NCBI GenBank assembly: GCA_022566975.1
Contig: JADFHV010000005.1
Location: 1 to 18,161 of the forward strand
Direction of reading: 5' to 3'
Origin: Chloroflexota bacterium
GTDB taxonomy: Bacteria > Chloroflexota > Dehalococcoidia > SAR202 > UBA11138
DNA: 18,161 nt
The translations under genes and the position numbers were made by a program. Below, in pieces: positions 7,803 to 15,876 of this stretch. The number at the start of each line of letters is the position of its first letter. Position 1 is the first letter of the stretch. The notes below the pieces were generated by a model. That model ran no database searches, was not told the origin of the DNA, and was given only the letters and a program-made list of their open reading frames with translations.

Positions 7803-8248
7803 CAGCCTAACTCCCTCACGCTTCCCCCAGCCCCTTCTATCTTCTCACGGGCCGATCGCGAGAACCTGTGCGCCTCCACAACCAGGCGCACCTCCAACTC
7901 TCCCCCTCCCAACACCTTCACCGGCGTCTTCTGGTCCTTGATAGCGCCCAGCTCCACCAGCCGCTGAAGCGTCACCTCTGTGTCGCTCGGAAGTCCGGCC
8001 AGGCTCGACACGTTCACCACCTGATACTCGGTCCGAAATATATTGGTGAAGCCCCTCATCATCGGGAGCCTCTTGATCAGGGGTAGCTGCCCCCCCTCGA
8101 AGCCCGGGCGTACTCCGCCTCCGCTTCTCGATTTCTGGCCCTTCATCCCACGGCCCGCGAAGGAGCCATGACCGCTGCCGTCTCCCCGGCCGATCCGCTT
8201 TCGCCGCCGTGAGGCCCCTGCTGGTTTTCTGAGAGTATGCTGCTGCAT
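7802..8248 (-). CDS. rplO: 50S ribosomal protein L15
   Basis: L15 binds 23S rRNA late in assembly. The 148-residue product has the basic glycine-rich N-terminus RKRIGRGDGSGHGSFAGRG, followed by MKGQKSRSGGGVRPGFEGGQ, both typical, and a C-terminal domain ending VEAHRFSRSAREKIEGAGGS. It starts nine bases after rpmD and its TGA overlaps the ATG of secY, giving the common L30-L15-SecY order. Confidence 0.98.
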   Translation of the reverse strand: MQQHTLRKPAGASRRRKRIGRGDGSGHGSFAGRGMKGQKSRSGGGVRPGFEGGQLPLIKRLPMMRGFTNIFRTEYQVVNVSSLAGLPSDTEVTLQRLVELGAIKDQKTPVKVLGGGELEVRLVVEAHRFSRSAREKIEGAGGSVRELG

Positions 8249-8257
8249 GAACAGGGC

Positions 8258-8455
8258 TCACGTCTCCCGCGTTGGCCCGCCGTCCTTTACCTCGACCAGA
8301 TGTATCACCTTCTGGACCATCCCTAGGATGGAGGGGGTGTCCTCGTGCTCCACCGTCTGATGAAGCTTCCGGAGTCCCAGGCTGGCGATGGTCCTGCGCT
8401 GGTCCCTAGGGAACCCTATGCCACTCTTCTTCCAGGTTACCAGTATCTTGGCCAT
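8258..8455 (-). CDS. rpmD: 50S ribosomal protein L30
   Basis: L30 is a small large-subunit protein absent from some bacterial groups. The 65-residue product [20 protein letters not shown], then [20 protein letters not shown], shows the single L30 domain with its GL-RK pattern and IxGM-like [14 protein letters not shown]. The ribosome-binding site is weak (GGGTGG just upstream). It lies 22 bases after rpsE and nine bases before rplO, its normal place. Confidence 0.97.
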   Translation of the reverse strand: MAKILVTWKKSGIGFPRDQRRTIASLGLRKLHQTVEHEDTPSILGMVQKVIHLVEVKDGGPTRET

Positions 8456-8477
8456 GCCACCCGTACCCGACGGCTCA

Positions 8478-9011
8478 CTACCGACGGGCCCTGGGGCCGG
8501 TGCGCCCCCGCTCCACGACCCGCCGACGCTTGGCGCGCTCCTCTTCCGGGTCTTTCAGACTGGAGAGACCGGCCATCGTCGCCTTCACCACATTCACCGG
8601 GTTGGTGCTCCGCCTCACCTTCGTGAGAATATCCTTCACTCCCGCCAGCTCGACAACCGCCCTCACCGAGCCGCCCGCGATCACGCCCGTTCCGGGGGCA
8701 GCCGGCTTGAGCATGACGACAGAGCCGCCGTATTTGGACGTTATCTCGTGGGGTATGGTATTCCCCTTGAGCGGCACGGTTATCATACTGTTGGTGGCTG
8801 CTGTCGCTCCCTTTCTCACCGCGTCTGGGACCGCGTCGGCCTTCCCAAGACCGATGCCTACTCGCCCCTCCCCGTCGCCCACGACCACTACCGCATTGAA
8901 GCTCAGGTGCCGGCCTCCTTTGACCACCTTGGCCACCCTGGAGATCCTGACCACCCGCTCCGTCAGCGGGGACTCCTGCTCGTTGAAACCGCGTCGGCCT
9001 CCAAATACCAT
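8478..9011 (-). CDS. rpsE: 30S ribosomal protein S5
   Basis: S5 lies at the 30S mRNA entry and affects decoding fidelity. The 177-residue product has the N-terminal double-stranded-RNA-binding-like domain ([20 protein letters not shown]) and the C-terminal domain with [20 protein letters not shown] and NPVNVVKAT. It ends with a basic tail ([19 protein letters not shown]). Its ATG overlaps the rplR stop as TAATG. GGAAGG lies about 12 bases upstream. Confidence 0.98.
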   Translation of the reverse strand: MVFGGRRGFNEQESPLTERVVRISRVAKVVKGGRHLSFNAVVVVGDGEGRVGIGLGKADAVPDAVRKGATAATNSMITVPLKGNTIPHEITSKYGGSVVMLKPAAPGTGVIAGGSVRAVVELAGVKDILTKVRRSTNPVNVVKATMAGLSSLKDPEEERAKRRRVVERGRTGPRARR

Positions 9012-9379
9012 TAGAAAACGATGCCTTCCTTCCGGAGCGCATCCGCCAGCGCTTTGACCCGGCCGTGATACTTGAACCCGCCGCGGTCGAAGACCACAGT
9101 GGTTACGCCCTTCTCTTTAGCGCGATCGGCCAGCACCTTGCCAACCAGTTTGGAGATCTCTGTCTTGGGCTTGCCGTCACGCTGCTCACTGACCTGGCGG
9201 TCCAGGCTCGAGGCAGCCACCAGGGTCTTCCCCTGGTCGTCGTCGATGATCTGGGCATAGACGTGGTTCAGCGCACGAAACACCGAGAGCCTTGGCCGCT
9301 CTTCCGTGCCCCTCACCCTGCGTCTCACTCTGGCATGACGCATCAATCGGAGGTTCTTTCGCGTGCGCTGGCGGCCCAC
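9011..9379 (-). CDS. rplR: 50S ribosomal protein L18
   Basis: L18 binds 5S rRNA in the central protuberance together with L5. The 122-residue product begins [20 protein letters not shown], then [20 protein letters not shown], and ends [20 protein letters not shown] plus KEGIVF, all characteristic. It starts with GTG, whose G is the last base of the rplF TAG stop (TAGTG). Its own stop overlaps the rpsE start. Confidence 0.98.
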   Translation of the reverse strand: MGRQRTRKNLRLMRHARVRRRVRGTEERPRLSVFRALNHVYAQIIDDDQGKTLVAASSLDRQVSEQRDGKPKTEISKLVGKVLADRAKEKGVTTVVFDRGGFKYHGRVKALADALRKEGIVF

Positions 9380-9924
9380 TACACCACCCTCCTGGCGCTC
9401 TTGCCCGGCTTGATGCGCACCTGCTCGCCGGCGTACCTGATCCCCTTGCCCGTGTACGTGTTGGGCGGCCTCACCGCTCGAATCTCCGCCGCGACCTGTC
9501 CCACAGCCTGCTTGTCGATACCGCTGACGCGAATACGGTTATTCCCCTCCACCTCCAGCGTGATCCCGGGGACCGGCGCCACCTCCACGGTATGGCTAAA
9601 CATGACGCTCAAGGTCAGCCCTTCGCCCTGCTGCTGCACTCTATATCCGACTCCCACCAGGTCCAGCGTCTTGGAGTACCCCTCGCTCACGCCGGTGACC
9701 ATGTTAGCCAGAAGGCTCCTCGTGAGCCCGTGCAAAGCCCGATGCTCCCGCTCATCCGACGGCCGTTCCACCTTCACGGCCCCGTCCTCCTGCGAGATCT
9801 TCATCGAGGGTTGGAACGCCTTCACCAGTGACCCTTTAGGACCCTTGACCGTCACCTCGCTCCCGGATATCTCCACCTCTACGTTAGGCGGCAACGGGAC
9901 GGGTTCCACCCCTATCCTGGACAT
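9379..9924 (-). CDS. rplF: 50S ribosomal protein L6
   Basis: L6 sits at the base of the L7/L12 stalk near the sarcin-ricin loop. The reading frame is open up to 9960, but the best start is the ATG at 9924: GGTGAGGAG lies six bases before it and the product then begins MSRIGVEPVPLPPNVEVEIS, the family opening. This gives 181 residues. The C-terminal domain ends with PPNTYTGKGIRYAGEQVRIK then PGKSARRVV, the conserved L6 signature. It starts ten bases after the rpsH stop. Confidence 0.97.
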   Translation of the reverse strand: MSRIGVEPVPLPPNVEVEISGSEVTVKGPKGSLVKAFQPSMKISQEDGAVKVERPSDEREHRALHGLTRSLLANMVTGVSEGYSKTLDLVGVGYRVQQQGEGLTLSVMFSHTVEVAPVPGITLEVEGNNRIRVSGIDKQAVGQVAAEIRAVRPPNTYTGKGIRYAGEQVRIKPGKSARRVV

Positions 9925-9934
9925 CGCGTGCTCC

Positions 9935-10336
9935 TCACCACACGTAGCATAGCAGCTCACCCCCTAGCCCCTTGCGCCAGGCCTGCTGGCCCGTCATCAC
10001 GCCACCAGACGTCGATAGGATAGACACCGCCAGTCCGCCGAAGTAGCGCGGAATCTCACCCTTGCCCACGTACACTCTCAGGCCTGGCTTGCTTACGCGT
10101 TTGAGACCGGATATTCCGGGTTCCTCCCTGCTACGGTAGTGAAGATATATCCTGATCCCCGCTTGGCGTGTACCTGCGTCCACCTCCTCGTAGTCCTCAA
10201 TGAATCCCTCGTCCCTGAGGATACGGGCTATCTCCAGCTTCAGCTTAGACAACGGAATCGTCACCGTCTCGTGACGGGGCACGATCGCGTTCCGGATCCG
10301 CGTCAGCATGTCCGCGATGGGGTCTGTGACTACCAT
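9935..10336 (-). CDS. rpsH: 30S ribosomal protein S8
   Basis: S8 is a primary 16S rRNA binder and, in E. coli, the repressor of the spc operon. The 133-residue product starts [20 protein letters not shown] and ends with [20 protein letters not shown] then GGELLCYVW, both typical. A GGAAGAG stretch directly precedes the ATG. It lies 50 bases after rpsN. I did not identify an S8-binding helix mimic in the mRNA. Confidence 0.98.
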   Translation of the reverse strand: MVVTDPIADMLTRIRNAIVPRHETVTIPLSKLKLEIARILRDEGFIEDYEEVDAGTRQAGIRIYLHYRSREEPGISGLKRVSKPGLRVYVGKGEIPRYFGGLAVSILSTSGGVMTGQQAWRKGLGGELLCYVW

Positions 10337-10386
10337 CTCTCTTCCTTAGACCAGAACGCCAGATCTTTGTCCGGTTGCGCGGCCGA

Positions 10387-10572
10387 TCACCAGCTTGCCT
10401 TGCGGACGCCTGGGAGCAACCCTTGAAGGGCCATCTCCCGGAAGCAGATCCTACAGAGGCCGAAGTGCCGGATGTATGCCCGCGGCCTGCCACATTTGTG
10501 GCACCGGTTCGTCTGCCGCACCTTGAATTTTTGGGGCCTCTTCCAACGCGCTATTTTCGATACCTTCGCCAA
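10387..10572 (-). CDS. rpsN: 30S ribosomal protein S14, zinc-binding type Z
   Basis: S14 binds 16S rRNA in the 30S head. The 61-residue product is the short zinc form with Cys24, Cys27, Cys40 and Cys43 (C-X2-C-X12-C-X2-C) and the ending [14 protein letters not shown]. The start is TTG at 10572, with GGGAG seven bases upstream; TTG-GCG-AAG encodes the usual MAK start. It lies 15 bases after rplE. No zinc-independent S14 copy is in the window. Confidence 0.98.
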   Translation of the reverse strand: MAKVSKIARWKRPQKFKVRQTNRCHKCGRPRAYIRHFGLCRICFREMALQGLLPGVRKASW

Positions 10573-10587
10573 GCCTGTTCTCCCGGT

Positions 10588-11487
10588 CTATGCTACCTGT
10601 GCCACCTCTCGCCTTCTGGCGAAAGGCATGCCCAGCAACTCCAACATCCTGAGTCCCTCGCTGTCCGTACGCGCCGTCGTGCCGATCACGACCTGCAGGC
10701 CCCGTATCCTGTCGATGGAGTTATAGTCGATCTCGGGGAAGATCACCTGCTCTCGAATGCCCAGCGCGTAGTTTCCTCTGCCGTCGAACGACTCCCTCGA
10801 CACGCCCTGAAAGTCCCTTATCCTGGGAAGGGACGAGCTCATCAGCCTGTCCATGAACTCGTACATCCGCCGGCCCCGGAGGGTCACCGAGACACCTATC
10901 GCCATCCCCTGCCTGATCTTGAACCCCGCGATGGACTTCCTCGCCCGCGTGACTACCGGCCGCTGGCCCGAGATGCGCTCGAGGTCGCCGGAGGCGTTTT
11001 CCATCGCCCTGGCGTTCTCCAGCGCCTCTCCTAGACCGATGTTCAGCACCACCTTGCTCAGCCGCGGTATCTGCATGTTGCTCGTGTATCCAAACTCCCG
11101 CACCATGACAGGCCCCACCTCGGTCCGCAGCCTCTCCAGCAGGCGCGGTAAGGGCCTCGTCGGGGCCGCGGCGGGTGCCGGCGGCTCCTCCACAGCGGTA
11201 GCCCGGGTAGCTCGCCTTCGGCGCCCGCCGGCCGGCGCCTCCGCAGTCTGAGTCTCGTCTGGAGGCGCCTCCGCCTCCTCACTCTGCGCCTTGGCACGTG
11301 TAGTACGCCGCTTACGCGCGGGCTTAGGCTTCGACTCATCGGCGTCTGCGGCTGCCGCCGCGGGCGCCTCCGCCTTGGCCTTCGCCCGGGTCGTCCGCCG
11401 CGTACGCTGGCGAGGTCGAGCCTCTCCCGGCTGACTCGCCTCCTGGACGGCCTGGCCTTCGCCCTCGTCACCCTTTTCGGTCGTCAC
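10588..11487 (-). CDS. rplE: 50S ribosomal protein L5 with long low-complexity N-terminal extension
   Basis: L5 binds 5S rRNA in the central protuberance and bridges to S13. The L5 domain is complete at about residues 112-299 ([20 protein letters not shown], then [60 protein letters not shown]). About 110 extra residues precede it, rich in Ala, Arg, Lys, Glu and Pro, with three spaced basic blocks: [13 protein letters not shown] (28-40), [13 protein letters not shown] (58-70) and [13 protein letters not shown] (89-101). The frame is open farther upstream to 11583, but the GTG at 11487 forms a GTGA overlap with the rplX stop and has AGGA about nine bases upstream, so I chose it (299 residues). 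L5 is normally about 180 residues. Confidence 0.95.
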   Translation of the reverse strand: MTTEKGDEGEGQAVQEASQPGEARPRQRTRRTTRAKAKAEAPAAAAADADESKPKPARKRRTTRAKAQSEEAEAPPDETQTAEAPAGGRRRRATRATAVEEPPAPAAAPTRPLPRLLERLRTEVGPVMVREFGYTSNMQIPRLSKVVLNIGLGEALENARAMENASGDLERISGQRPVVTRARKSIAGFKIRQGMAIGVSVTLRGRRMYEFMDRLMSSSLPRIRDFQGVSRESFDGRGNYALGIREQVIFPEIDYNSIDRIRGLQVVIGTTARTDSEGLRMLELLGMPFARRREVAQVA

Positions 11488-11795
11488 TCGATCACTTCCT
11501 GACAGCTCTTGCATATCCGGGCCTTCGTGCCGTCCGCCAGCCTCGTGTAGCCGACGCGGGAAGGACGGGTGCAGCTCGTGCATATCAGCATGACGTTTGC
11601 CACGCTGATGGGCATCTCCTTCTGGATGATCCCGGCCTGCCTGACCCCCGGCTGAGCCTTCATATGGCGAAATACCACGTTCACGCCGTCCACCACCACC
11701 GCTCTCTTGTCGATGAGCACCTGCTGCACGCGTCCCTGTTTGCCGCGGTCCCTTCCCTTGATAACCATTACAGTGTCGTCAGGGCGCAGGCGCAT
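11484..11795 (-). CDS. rplX: 50S ribosomal protein L24 with zinc ribbon
   Basis: L24 is an assembly initiator that binds the 5' end of 23S rRNA. The 103-residue product has the KOW segment [20 protein letters not shown] at the N-terminus and [20 protein letters not shown] in the middle. A C-terminal zinc ribbon is formed by Cys72, Cys75, Cys95 and Cys98. Its ATG is immediately after the rplN TAG, with no gap. Its stop overlaps the GTG start of rplE. Confidence 0.98.
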   Translation of the reverse strand: MRLRPDDTVMVIKGRDRGKQGRVQQVLIDKRAVVVDGVNVVFRHMKAQPGVRQAGIIQKEMPISVANVMLICTSCTRPSRVGYTRLADGTKARICKSCQEVIE

Positions 11796-12164
11796 CTACA
11801 GCACCTCAGGTGCCAGAGAGACTATCCGCATGAAGTTCTTGTCCCTCAGCTCTCGCGCCACCGGGCCGAATATACGCGTGCCCCTGGGCATCTGGTCATC
11901 GTTGATCAGCACCGCCGCGTTGTCGTCGAAGCGGATGTGGGACCCGTCCCGCCTGCGCTGAGGCTTCCGTGTACGCACCACCACCGCCCTCACCACCTCC
12001 CCCTTCTTCACAGCGGCGGCGGGCGCCGCCTCCTTCACCGACGCGACGATAACGTCCCCCAGCCAGGCATAGCGTCTTCCGCTGCCTCCGGGGACGCCTA
12101 TGCAACTGATCGTTCTGGCGCCCGAGTTATCCGCGACCTTCAGGCGCGTGTAGATTTGGATCAT
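11796..12164 (-). CDS. rplN: 50S ribosomal protein L14
   Basis: L14 lies at the subunit interface and takes part in intersubunit bridges with 16S rRNA helices. The 122-residue product starts [20 protein letters not shown] and ends [20 protein letters not shown] then EVL, the complete family length. Its ATG overlaps the rpsQ stop as ATGA, so it is probably translated by ribosomes finishing the acidic S17 tail. It directly abuts rplX. Confidence 0.98.
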   Translation of the reverse strand: MIQIYTRLKVADNSGARTISCIGVPGGSGRRYAWLGDVIVASVKEAAPAAAVKKGEVVRAVVVRTRKPQRRRDGSHIRFDDNAAVLINDDQMPRGTRIFGPVARELRDKNFMRIVSLAPEVL

Positions 12165-12883
12165 GATACGCTGGCCTTATCCTCGCCCGGCTCTTCACCA
12201 TCGGTCTCGGCGGGCTCTTCCGTTTGCTCTTCCTCTATCGCCCCAACTTCCCCCTCAGACTCTTCCGTCTCTTCTAGCTCAGCCTCTTCAGGCTCGGCGG
12301 TCTGCTCATCCTCCGCTTCATCCACCGGCCCCTCGGTCTCCTCTTCTTCTTCATCCGCCGGCTCTTCCTCTACCGCCGCTTCTTCCTCTTCGGGCTCGGC
12401 GGCCGGCTCCTCTTCTTCTCCATCCGCCGGCTCCTCGGTCTCCTCGACCTCGGCAACCGTCGGCTCTTCCTCTACCACCGCTTCTTCCTCATCAGGCTCA
12501 GCGGCCGGCTCTTCCGGCTCCAACTCATCGACGGCTACGGCCACGGCCGCCACAGGCTCCTCCGCGACCGACGCCCGCGCGGTCATGACAGACTCGTCTA
12601 CCGCTATCTCGTCGGGTTGGACCTCGGCTATGTCCTCGCGGGCCAGTATCTCAGTCACCCGCCACCGCTTTGTCTTGGACGTGGGTCTGGTCTCAATCAG
12701 CCTGACCAGGTCCCCGATCCTGCACTGGTTCTCCGCGTCATGGGCCCTGAACCGCGTCCGTCTCCTGATCGCCTTACGATAGAGCGGGTGCGATGTCCGC
12801 CACTCCACCGACACGACTACGGTCTTGTCCATCTTATCGCCGACAACTCTGCCGACGCGAATCTTGCGTCTCTCGAAGCTCAT
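12161..12883 (-). CDS. rpsQ: 30S ribosomal protein S17 with long acidic C-terminal tail
   Basis: S17 binds the 5' domain of 16S rRNA. The core (about residues 1-95) is normal: [20 protein letters not shown], then [20 protein letters not shown] and [20 protein letters not shown]. Family members are usually 80-110 residues, but this product has 240. The extra part, about 104-240, is roughly half Glu plus Asp and has no Lys or Arg between Arg103 and Lys236. It contains a 34-residue duplication: [18 protein letters not shown] at 124 and [18 protein letters not shown] at 158. The tail is in frame and runs to an ATGA overlap with rplN, so it is not a sequencing run-on of a missed stop. The start overlaps the rpmC stop (ATGA). 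Confidence 0.96.
   Translation of the reverse strand: MSFERRKIRVGRVVGDKMDKTVVVSVEWRTSHPLYRKAIRRRTRFRAHDAENQCRIGDLVRLIETRPTSKTKRWRVTEILAREDIAEVQPDEIAVDESVMTARASVAEEPVAAVAVAVDELEPEEPAAEPDEEEAVVEEEPTVAEVEETEEPADGEEEEPAAEPEEEEAAVEEEPADEEEEETEGPVDEAEDEQTAEPEEAELEETEESEGEVGAIEEEQTEEPAETDGEEPGEDKASVS
12359..12410 (-). repeat. In-gene tandem repeat unit in the S17 acidic tail, copy B
   Basis: About 52 bases match 12461-12512 with only a few substitutions, at a period of 102 bp or 34 codons. They encode the second [18 protein letters not shown] block of S17. The matching DNA suggests duplication of the tail rather than only similar composition. Confidence 0.8.
12461..12512 (-). repeat. In-gene tandem repeat unit in the S17 acidic tail, copy A
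   Basis: This is the first copy in the direction of translation and encodes [18 protein letters not shown]. It lies 102 bp from the other copy, keeping the reading frame. Confidence 0.8.
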
Positions 12884-13083
12884 GTAGCCGCCTTGGCCAG
12901 CTCTCGCTCTCGCCGCACGGTGTTGATGCGGGCGATTCGCCTCCGAGCCGTCTTTATCTGGGTCACGTTGGCTAGCTGCATCGTAGCCACGCGGAATCGG
13001 AGGTTCATCAGCTCCCGGTGAGTCGCGTTCCGTTCCTCATCCAGCTCGTCGTCAGTCATCGCCCTGATGTCGTCGATCTCCAT
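12880..13083 (-). CDS. rpmC: 50S ribosomal protein L29
   Basis: L29 lies near the polypeptide exit tunnel next to L23 and helps form the docking site for SRP and trigger factor. The 67-residue product [20 protein letters not shown], then [20 protein letters not shown] and [20 protein letters not shown], is the complete two-helix protein. It starts eight bases after rplP, and its stop overlaps the rpsQ ATG. The ribosome-binding site is weak, consistent with coupling to rplP. Confidence 0.98.
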   Translation of the reverse strand: MEIDDIRAMTDDELDEERNATHRELMNLRFRVATMQLANVTQIKTARRRIARINTVRRERELAKAAT

Positions 13084-13091
13084 GTCCGCGC

Positions 13092-13520
13092 CTAATCCGC
13101 CGCCGTTTGGATCCCGGGTCTCTTGACGATCTTAGTCCCCATCGGCAGTTTGGAAGATGCCAGCCGCAGCGCCTCTCGGGCGACGTCGTCGGGCACCCCG
13201 GCCATCTCGAACAGTACCCTTCCGGGACGCACCACGGCGACCCAGTGGTCCACGGCCCCTTTGCCGCTGCCCATGCGGGTTTCAGCCGCTCGCGCGGTCA
13301 CGGATTTGTCTGGAAACACTCGAATCCAGATCTTCCCACCCCTCCGCACATAGCGAGTCATGGCCCGGCGAGCGGCCTCGATCTGCCGCGCCGTCAACCA
13401 CGCCGCCTCTGTCGCCTTGAGGGCATAGTCCCCGAGGTTTATCGTGCTACCCGCCACCGCGAGGCCCTTACGGCGCCCCCTGTGGTGATTCCGGTACTTA
13501 ACTCTCTTCGGTTGTAGCAT
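13092..13520 (-). CDS. rplP: 50S ribosomal protein L16
   Basis: L16 lies near the A site and stabilises tRNA in the large subunit. The 142-residue product starts [20 protein letters not shown], nearly the universal L16 opening, and contains [20 protein letters not shown] followed by [20 protein letters not shown]. The start fixed by this opening lies 23 bases inside the 3' end of rpsC, in a different frame. This is longer than the 1-8-base overlaps elsewhere in the cluster. Confidence 0.98.
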   Translation of the reverse strand: MLQPKRVKYRNHHRGRRKGLAVAGSTINLGDYALKATEAAWLTARQIEAARRAMTRYVRRGGKIWIRVFPDKSVTARAAETRMGSGKGAVDHWVAVVRPGRVLFEMAGVPDDVAREALRLASSKLPMGTKIVKRPGIQTAAD

Positions 13521-14274
13521 CTTTTACCGTCTCTTCTTGGGGCGTCGCCGCTTCGGCCGCCGGCTCCTCAACGACCGGGTCCTCCGCCGTCACCGTGACC
13601 TCGATGGGCATGATATCCTCCGGCTCCTCCTCCCGCGTCACCGTATCCAGCACCTCGCCCTTGTAGATCCATGCCTTGACGCCGATCTTGCCGAACTCCG
13701 TCGAAGCCTCCGCCAGACCGTAGTCTATGTCGGCCCGCAGAGTGTGGAGGGGTACACGCCCCTCCATTGCCTTCTCCCTGCGCGCGATGTCCGCTCCGCC
13801 GAGGCGTCCCGAAGCGATGATCTTCACCCCCTGCGCGCCCGACTGCATCGTCCGGGAGACCGCCTGACGTATGGCCCGCCGGTACGCAATTCGCCTCTCG
13901 AGTTGGTCCGCGACGCTCCGGGCCACCAGGTAGGCATCCAGCTCGGGCTGGCGTATCTCCTGCACATTCAACCTGGCACGCCGCTGAGTCATCCGCTCCA
14001 GGTCCCTCCGAAGCTCGTCAACCCTCTGTCCGCCCCGACCTATGACAATCCCAGGCCTCGACGTGTGGACCGTGATCACGGCCTCGTTGCTGCTGCGTTC
14101 GATCTCCACCTTCGATATACCGGCATCGGGGAACCGCTTCATGATCATCTGGCGTATGGACAGGTCCTCCAGCACCAGGGTGCGGTACTCCCCAGGTTTC
14201 CGGGCAAACCACCTGGTCTGCCAGTCCTTGATCACTCCGAGGCGAAAACCTATGGGATGCACCTTCTGACCCAT
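13498..14274 (-). CDS. rpsC: 30S ribosomal protein S3 with acidic C-terminal tail
   Basis: S3 forms part of the mRNA entry channel and has helicase-related activity there. The 258-residue product has [20 protein letters not shown], the type 2 KH loop [13 protein letters not shown] (77-89) and the C-terminal domain [20 protein letters not shown], then [20 protein letters not shown]. After about residue 210 comes a 49-residue tail rich in Glu, Pro and Ala ([25 protein letters not shown]). Its ATG follows the rplV stop with no gap. Its last 23 bases are shared with the start of rplP. Confidence 0.97.
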   Translation of the reverse strand: MGQKVHPIGFRLGVIKDWQTRWFARKPGEYRTLVLEDLSIRQMIMKRFPDAGISKVEIERSSNEAVITVHTSRPGIVIGRGGQRVDELRRDLERMTQRRARLNVQEIRQPELDAYLVARSVADQLERRIAYRRAIRQAVSRTMQSGAQGVKIIASGRLGGADIARREKAMEGRVPLHTLRADIDYGLAEASTEFGKIGVKAWIYKGEVLDTVTREEEPEDIMPIEVTVTAEDPVVEEPAAEAATPQEETVKDATTEES

Positions 14275-14616
14275 CTACTCTGTCTCCTCCTCGTCCACCA
14301 CGACGGTGATATGACTGTTCCTCCGTATGACCTTCGCCGCTCTGCCCCGAGCTCGCGCGCGGAACCGCTTCGTGCGCGGCGCCTCGTTGGCGTAGATCTC
14401 AACGATCCGAAGGTCCGACGTTCGGGCAAGCAGCTCGTTCTCAGCGTTGGCCGCCGCAGACTTCAAGACTCTAGCCACCTGCTCCGCGGCCGGGGAGGGC
14501 AGGAACTGCAACGTCTCGAGCGCCTTTTCGACCCGCCTGCCCCTCACCAGGTCCACGATGAGCTTCATCTTCCTTACCGAGACCCCGGTATTCTTCGCTG
14601 TCGCTTTTACCGCCAA
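14275..14616 (-). CDS. rplV: 50S ribosomal protein L22
   Basis: L22 lines the exit tunnel with an extended beta hairpin. The 113-residue product begins MAVKATAKNTGVSVRKMKLI, then VDLVRGRRVEKALETLQFLP, and has the hairpin region EAPRTKRFRARARGRAAKVI ending HITVVVDEEETE. The start is TTG at 14616 with GGGAG six bases upstream. It lies ten bases after rpsS, and its stop abuts the rpsC ATG. Confidence 0.98.
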   Translation of the reverse strand: MAVKATAKNTGVSVRKMKLIVDLVRGRRVEKALETLQFLPSPAAEQVARVLKSAAANAENELLARTSDLRIVEIYANEAPRTKRFRARARGRAAKVIRRNSHITVVVDEEETE

Positions 14617-14626
14617 GCTGTACTCC

Positions 14627-14920
14627 CTATGCGCCCGGCCTGACGAATGTCGTTCGCTCCGACTTGGACGAGTGGCCTCTGAACGTCCTGGTCGGTGCGA
14701 ACTCGCCTAGCCTGTGCCCCACCATGTTCTCCGTAATGAACAGCGGCACGTGACGGCGGCCGTCATGTACGGCGATGGTGAGACCCAACATGTCCGGCAT
14801 TATCACGGATGCCCTCGCCCACGTCTTGATCACTGCCTTGCTATCGCTTCGGCGTGCGGCATCCACCTTCTTCGCCAGCTTCGCGTGTACGTACGGTCCC
14901 TTCTTTATCGACCTTGACAT
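14627..14920 (-). CDS. rpsS: 30S ribosomal protein S19
   Basis: S19 sits in the 30S head beside S13 and contacts tRNA. The 97-residue product is typical: [20 protein letters not shown], then [45 protein letters not shown] five bases before the ATG serves as ribosome-binding site. It lies 125 bases after rplB, across a spacer carrying a dispersed repeat, so its translation is probably independent of L2. Confidence 0.98.
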   Translation of the reverse strand: MSRSIKKGPYVHAKLAKKVDAARRSDSKAVIKTWARASVIMPDMLGLTIAVHDGRRHVPLFITENMVGHRLGEFAPTRTFRGHSSKSERTTFVRPGA

Positions 14921-14978
14921 TGCTACCTCATACTCAACTACGGATTTGGGTCCCTCATTGGTTTAGTCCCGTTCATGG

Positions 14979-15009
14979 TTCGACAAAAGCCTGTCCTGAG
15001 CCTGTCGAA
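14979..15009 (-). repeat. Dispersed TTCGACAGGCTCAGG-type repeat in the rplB-rpsS spacer
   Basis: On the minus strand the spacer reads TTCGACAGGCTCAGGACAGG, then CTTTTGTCGAA: a 7-bp inverted repeat, TTCGACA and TGTCGAA, around a 17-base centre. The TTCGACAGGCTCAGG word also occurs at 2661-2685. The flank CCATGAACGGGAC resembles the CTCAGAACGGGAC end of the 17979-18072 element. No other feature was seen in the rest of the 14921-15045 spacer. Confidence 0.75.
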
Positions 15010-15045
15010 GGGCCGCACCACGAGCCTCATTTGGATGACATCCCT

Positions 15046-15876
15046 CTATCGCTGGTCCCTGCGCCTGACTATGAACTTGTCCGTAGACTTCTTGTTGCGT
15101 GTCCGGTAGCCTAACGCCGGCTTTCCCCAAGGGGTCTTGGGACCGGGCATGCCGATAGGCGACCGCCCCTCGCCACCCCCGTGCGGATGGTCGGAGGGAG
15201 ACATCGCCACACCTCTAACGGTGGGCCTCCTGCCCAGGTGACGGCTACGGCCGGCCTTCCCCAGCTTCACGTTCTTGTGGTCCAGCGCGCTAAGCTGGCC
15301 CACGGTGGCCATACACTCGCTCAGGACGCGCCGGACCTCGCCCGACGGCAGCCTCAGCAGCGTGTATCTCTCCTCTTTGGCGAGCACCTGCGCCGAGTTT
15401 CCAGCGCTTCGCACGATCTGCCCACCCTTGCCGACCTTTAGCTCCACGTTGTGGACCTGCGTGCCCGTTGGGATCGCCCGCAACGGGAGTGCGTTGCCGC
15501 GGCGGATCTCGACGTCCTCGCCCGCCTCAACCTTGTCCCCGACACCGAGTCCGTTGGGAGCCAGGATGTACCGCCAGTCTCCGTTCGTGAACTTTATGAG
15601 CGCGATGCGGCTCGATCGGTTGGGATCGTACTCGATGGACGCGACTGCCCCGGACACACCGGGGTTGTCACGCTTGAAGTCTATGACCCGCAGGCGCCGC
15701 TTGTGGCCGCCGCCGCGATGACGCACGCTGATCCTGCCACGGGAGTCGCGGCCAGCGCGACTCTTCAGCGGCCGCAGCAGCGACTTCTTGGGACGGCTCT
15801 CCGTAATGTCGTCCGTCGTCTGGAGGACAAGTCCCCTCTGGCCAGGGGTCGTGGGCTTCCGTGTTCTTAGCGCCAC
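15046..15876 (-). CDS. rplB: 50S ribosomal protein L2
   Basis: L2 lies close to the peptidyl transferase centre and forms an intersubunit bridge. The 276-residue product has [20 protein letters not shown] (53-72), the OB-fold region [20 protein letters not shown], and the conserved loop [20 protein letters not shown] with His230 at the position of E. coli His229. It ends [19 protein letters not shown]. The start is GTG directly after the rplW TAG, with no gap. Length is normal. Confidence 0.98.
   Translation of the reverse strand: MALRTRKPTTPGQRGLVLQTTDDITESRPKKSLLRPLKSRAGRDSRGRISVRHRGGGHKRRLRVIDFKRDNPGVSGAVASIEYDPNRSSRIALIKFTNGDWRYILAPNGLGVGDKVEAGEDVEIRRGNALPLRAIPTGTQVHNVELKVGKGGQIVRSAGNSAQVLAKEERYTLLRLPSGEVRRVLSECMATVGQLSALDHKNVKLGKAGRSRHLGRRPTVRGVAMSPSDHPHGGGEGRSPIGMPGPKTPWGKPALGYRTRNKKSTDKFIVRRRDQR

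Noticed and set aside
9925..9960. L6 start at 9960 giving 12 extra residues
   Set aside because: That start lies inside rpsH, and the added residues do not resemble L6. The ATG at 9924 has a strong Shine-Dalgarno and the standard L6 opening.
11488..11583. L5 reading frame extending upstream to an ATG at 11583 (331 residues)
   Set aside because: This stretch lies entirely inside rplX in another frame. The GTG at 11487 gives a GTGA overlap with the rplX stop and has AGGA upstream, matching the other junctions of the cluster.
12161..12600. Separate acidic protein gene instead of an S17 tail
   Set aside because: The tail is continuous in frame with the S17 core, without an internal stop, and no start codon with a good ribosome-binding site was seen at the core-tail border.
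11664..12782. 372-residue serine-rich open frame on the plus strand opposite rpsQ and rplN
   Set aside because: The poly-Ser stretch is simply the reverse strand of the Glu codons of the S17 tail. No ribosome-binding site or known fold supports it.
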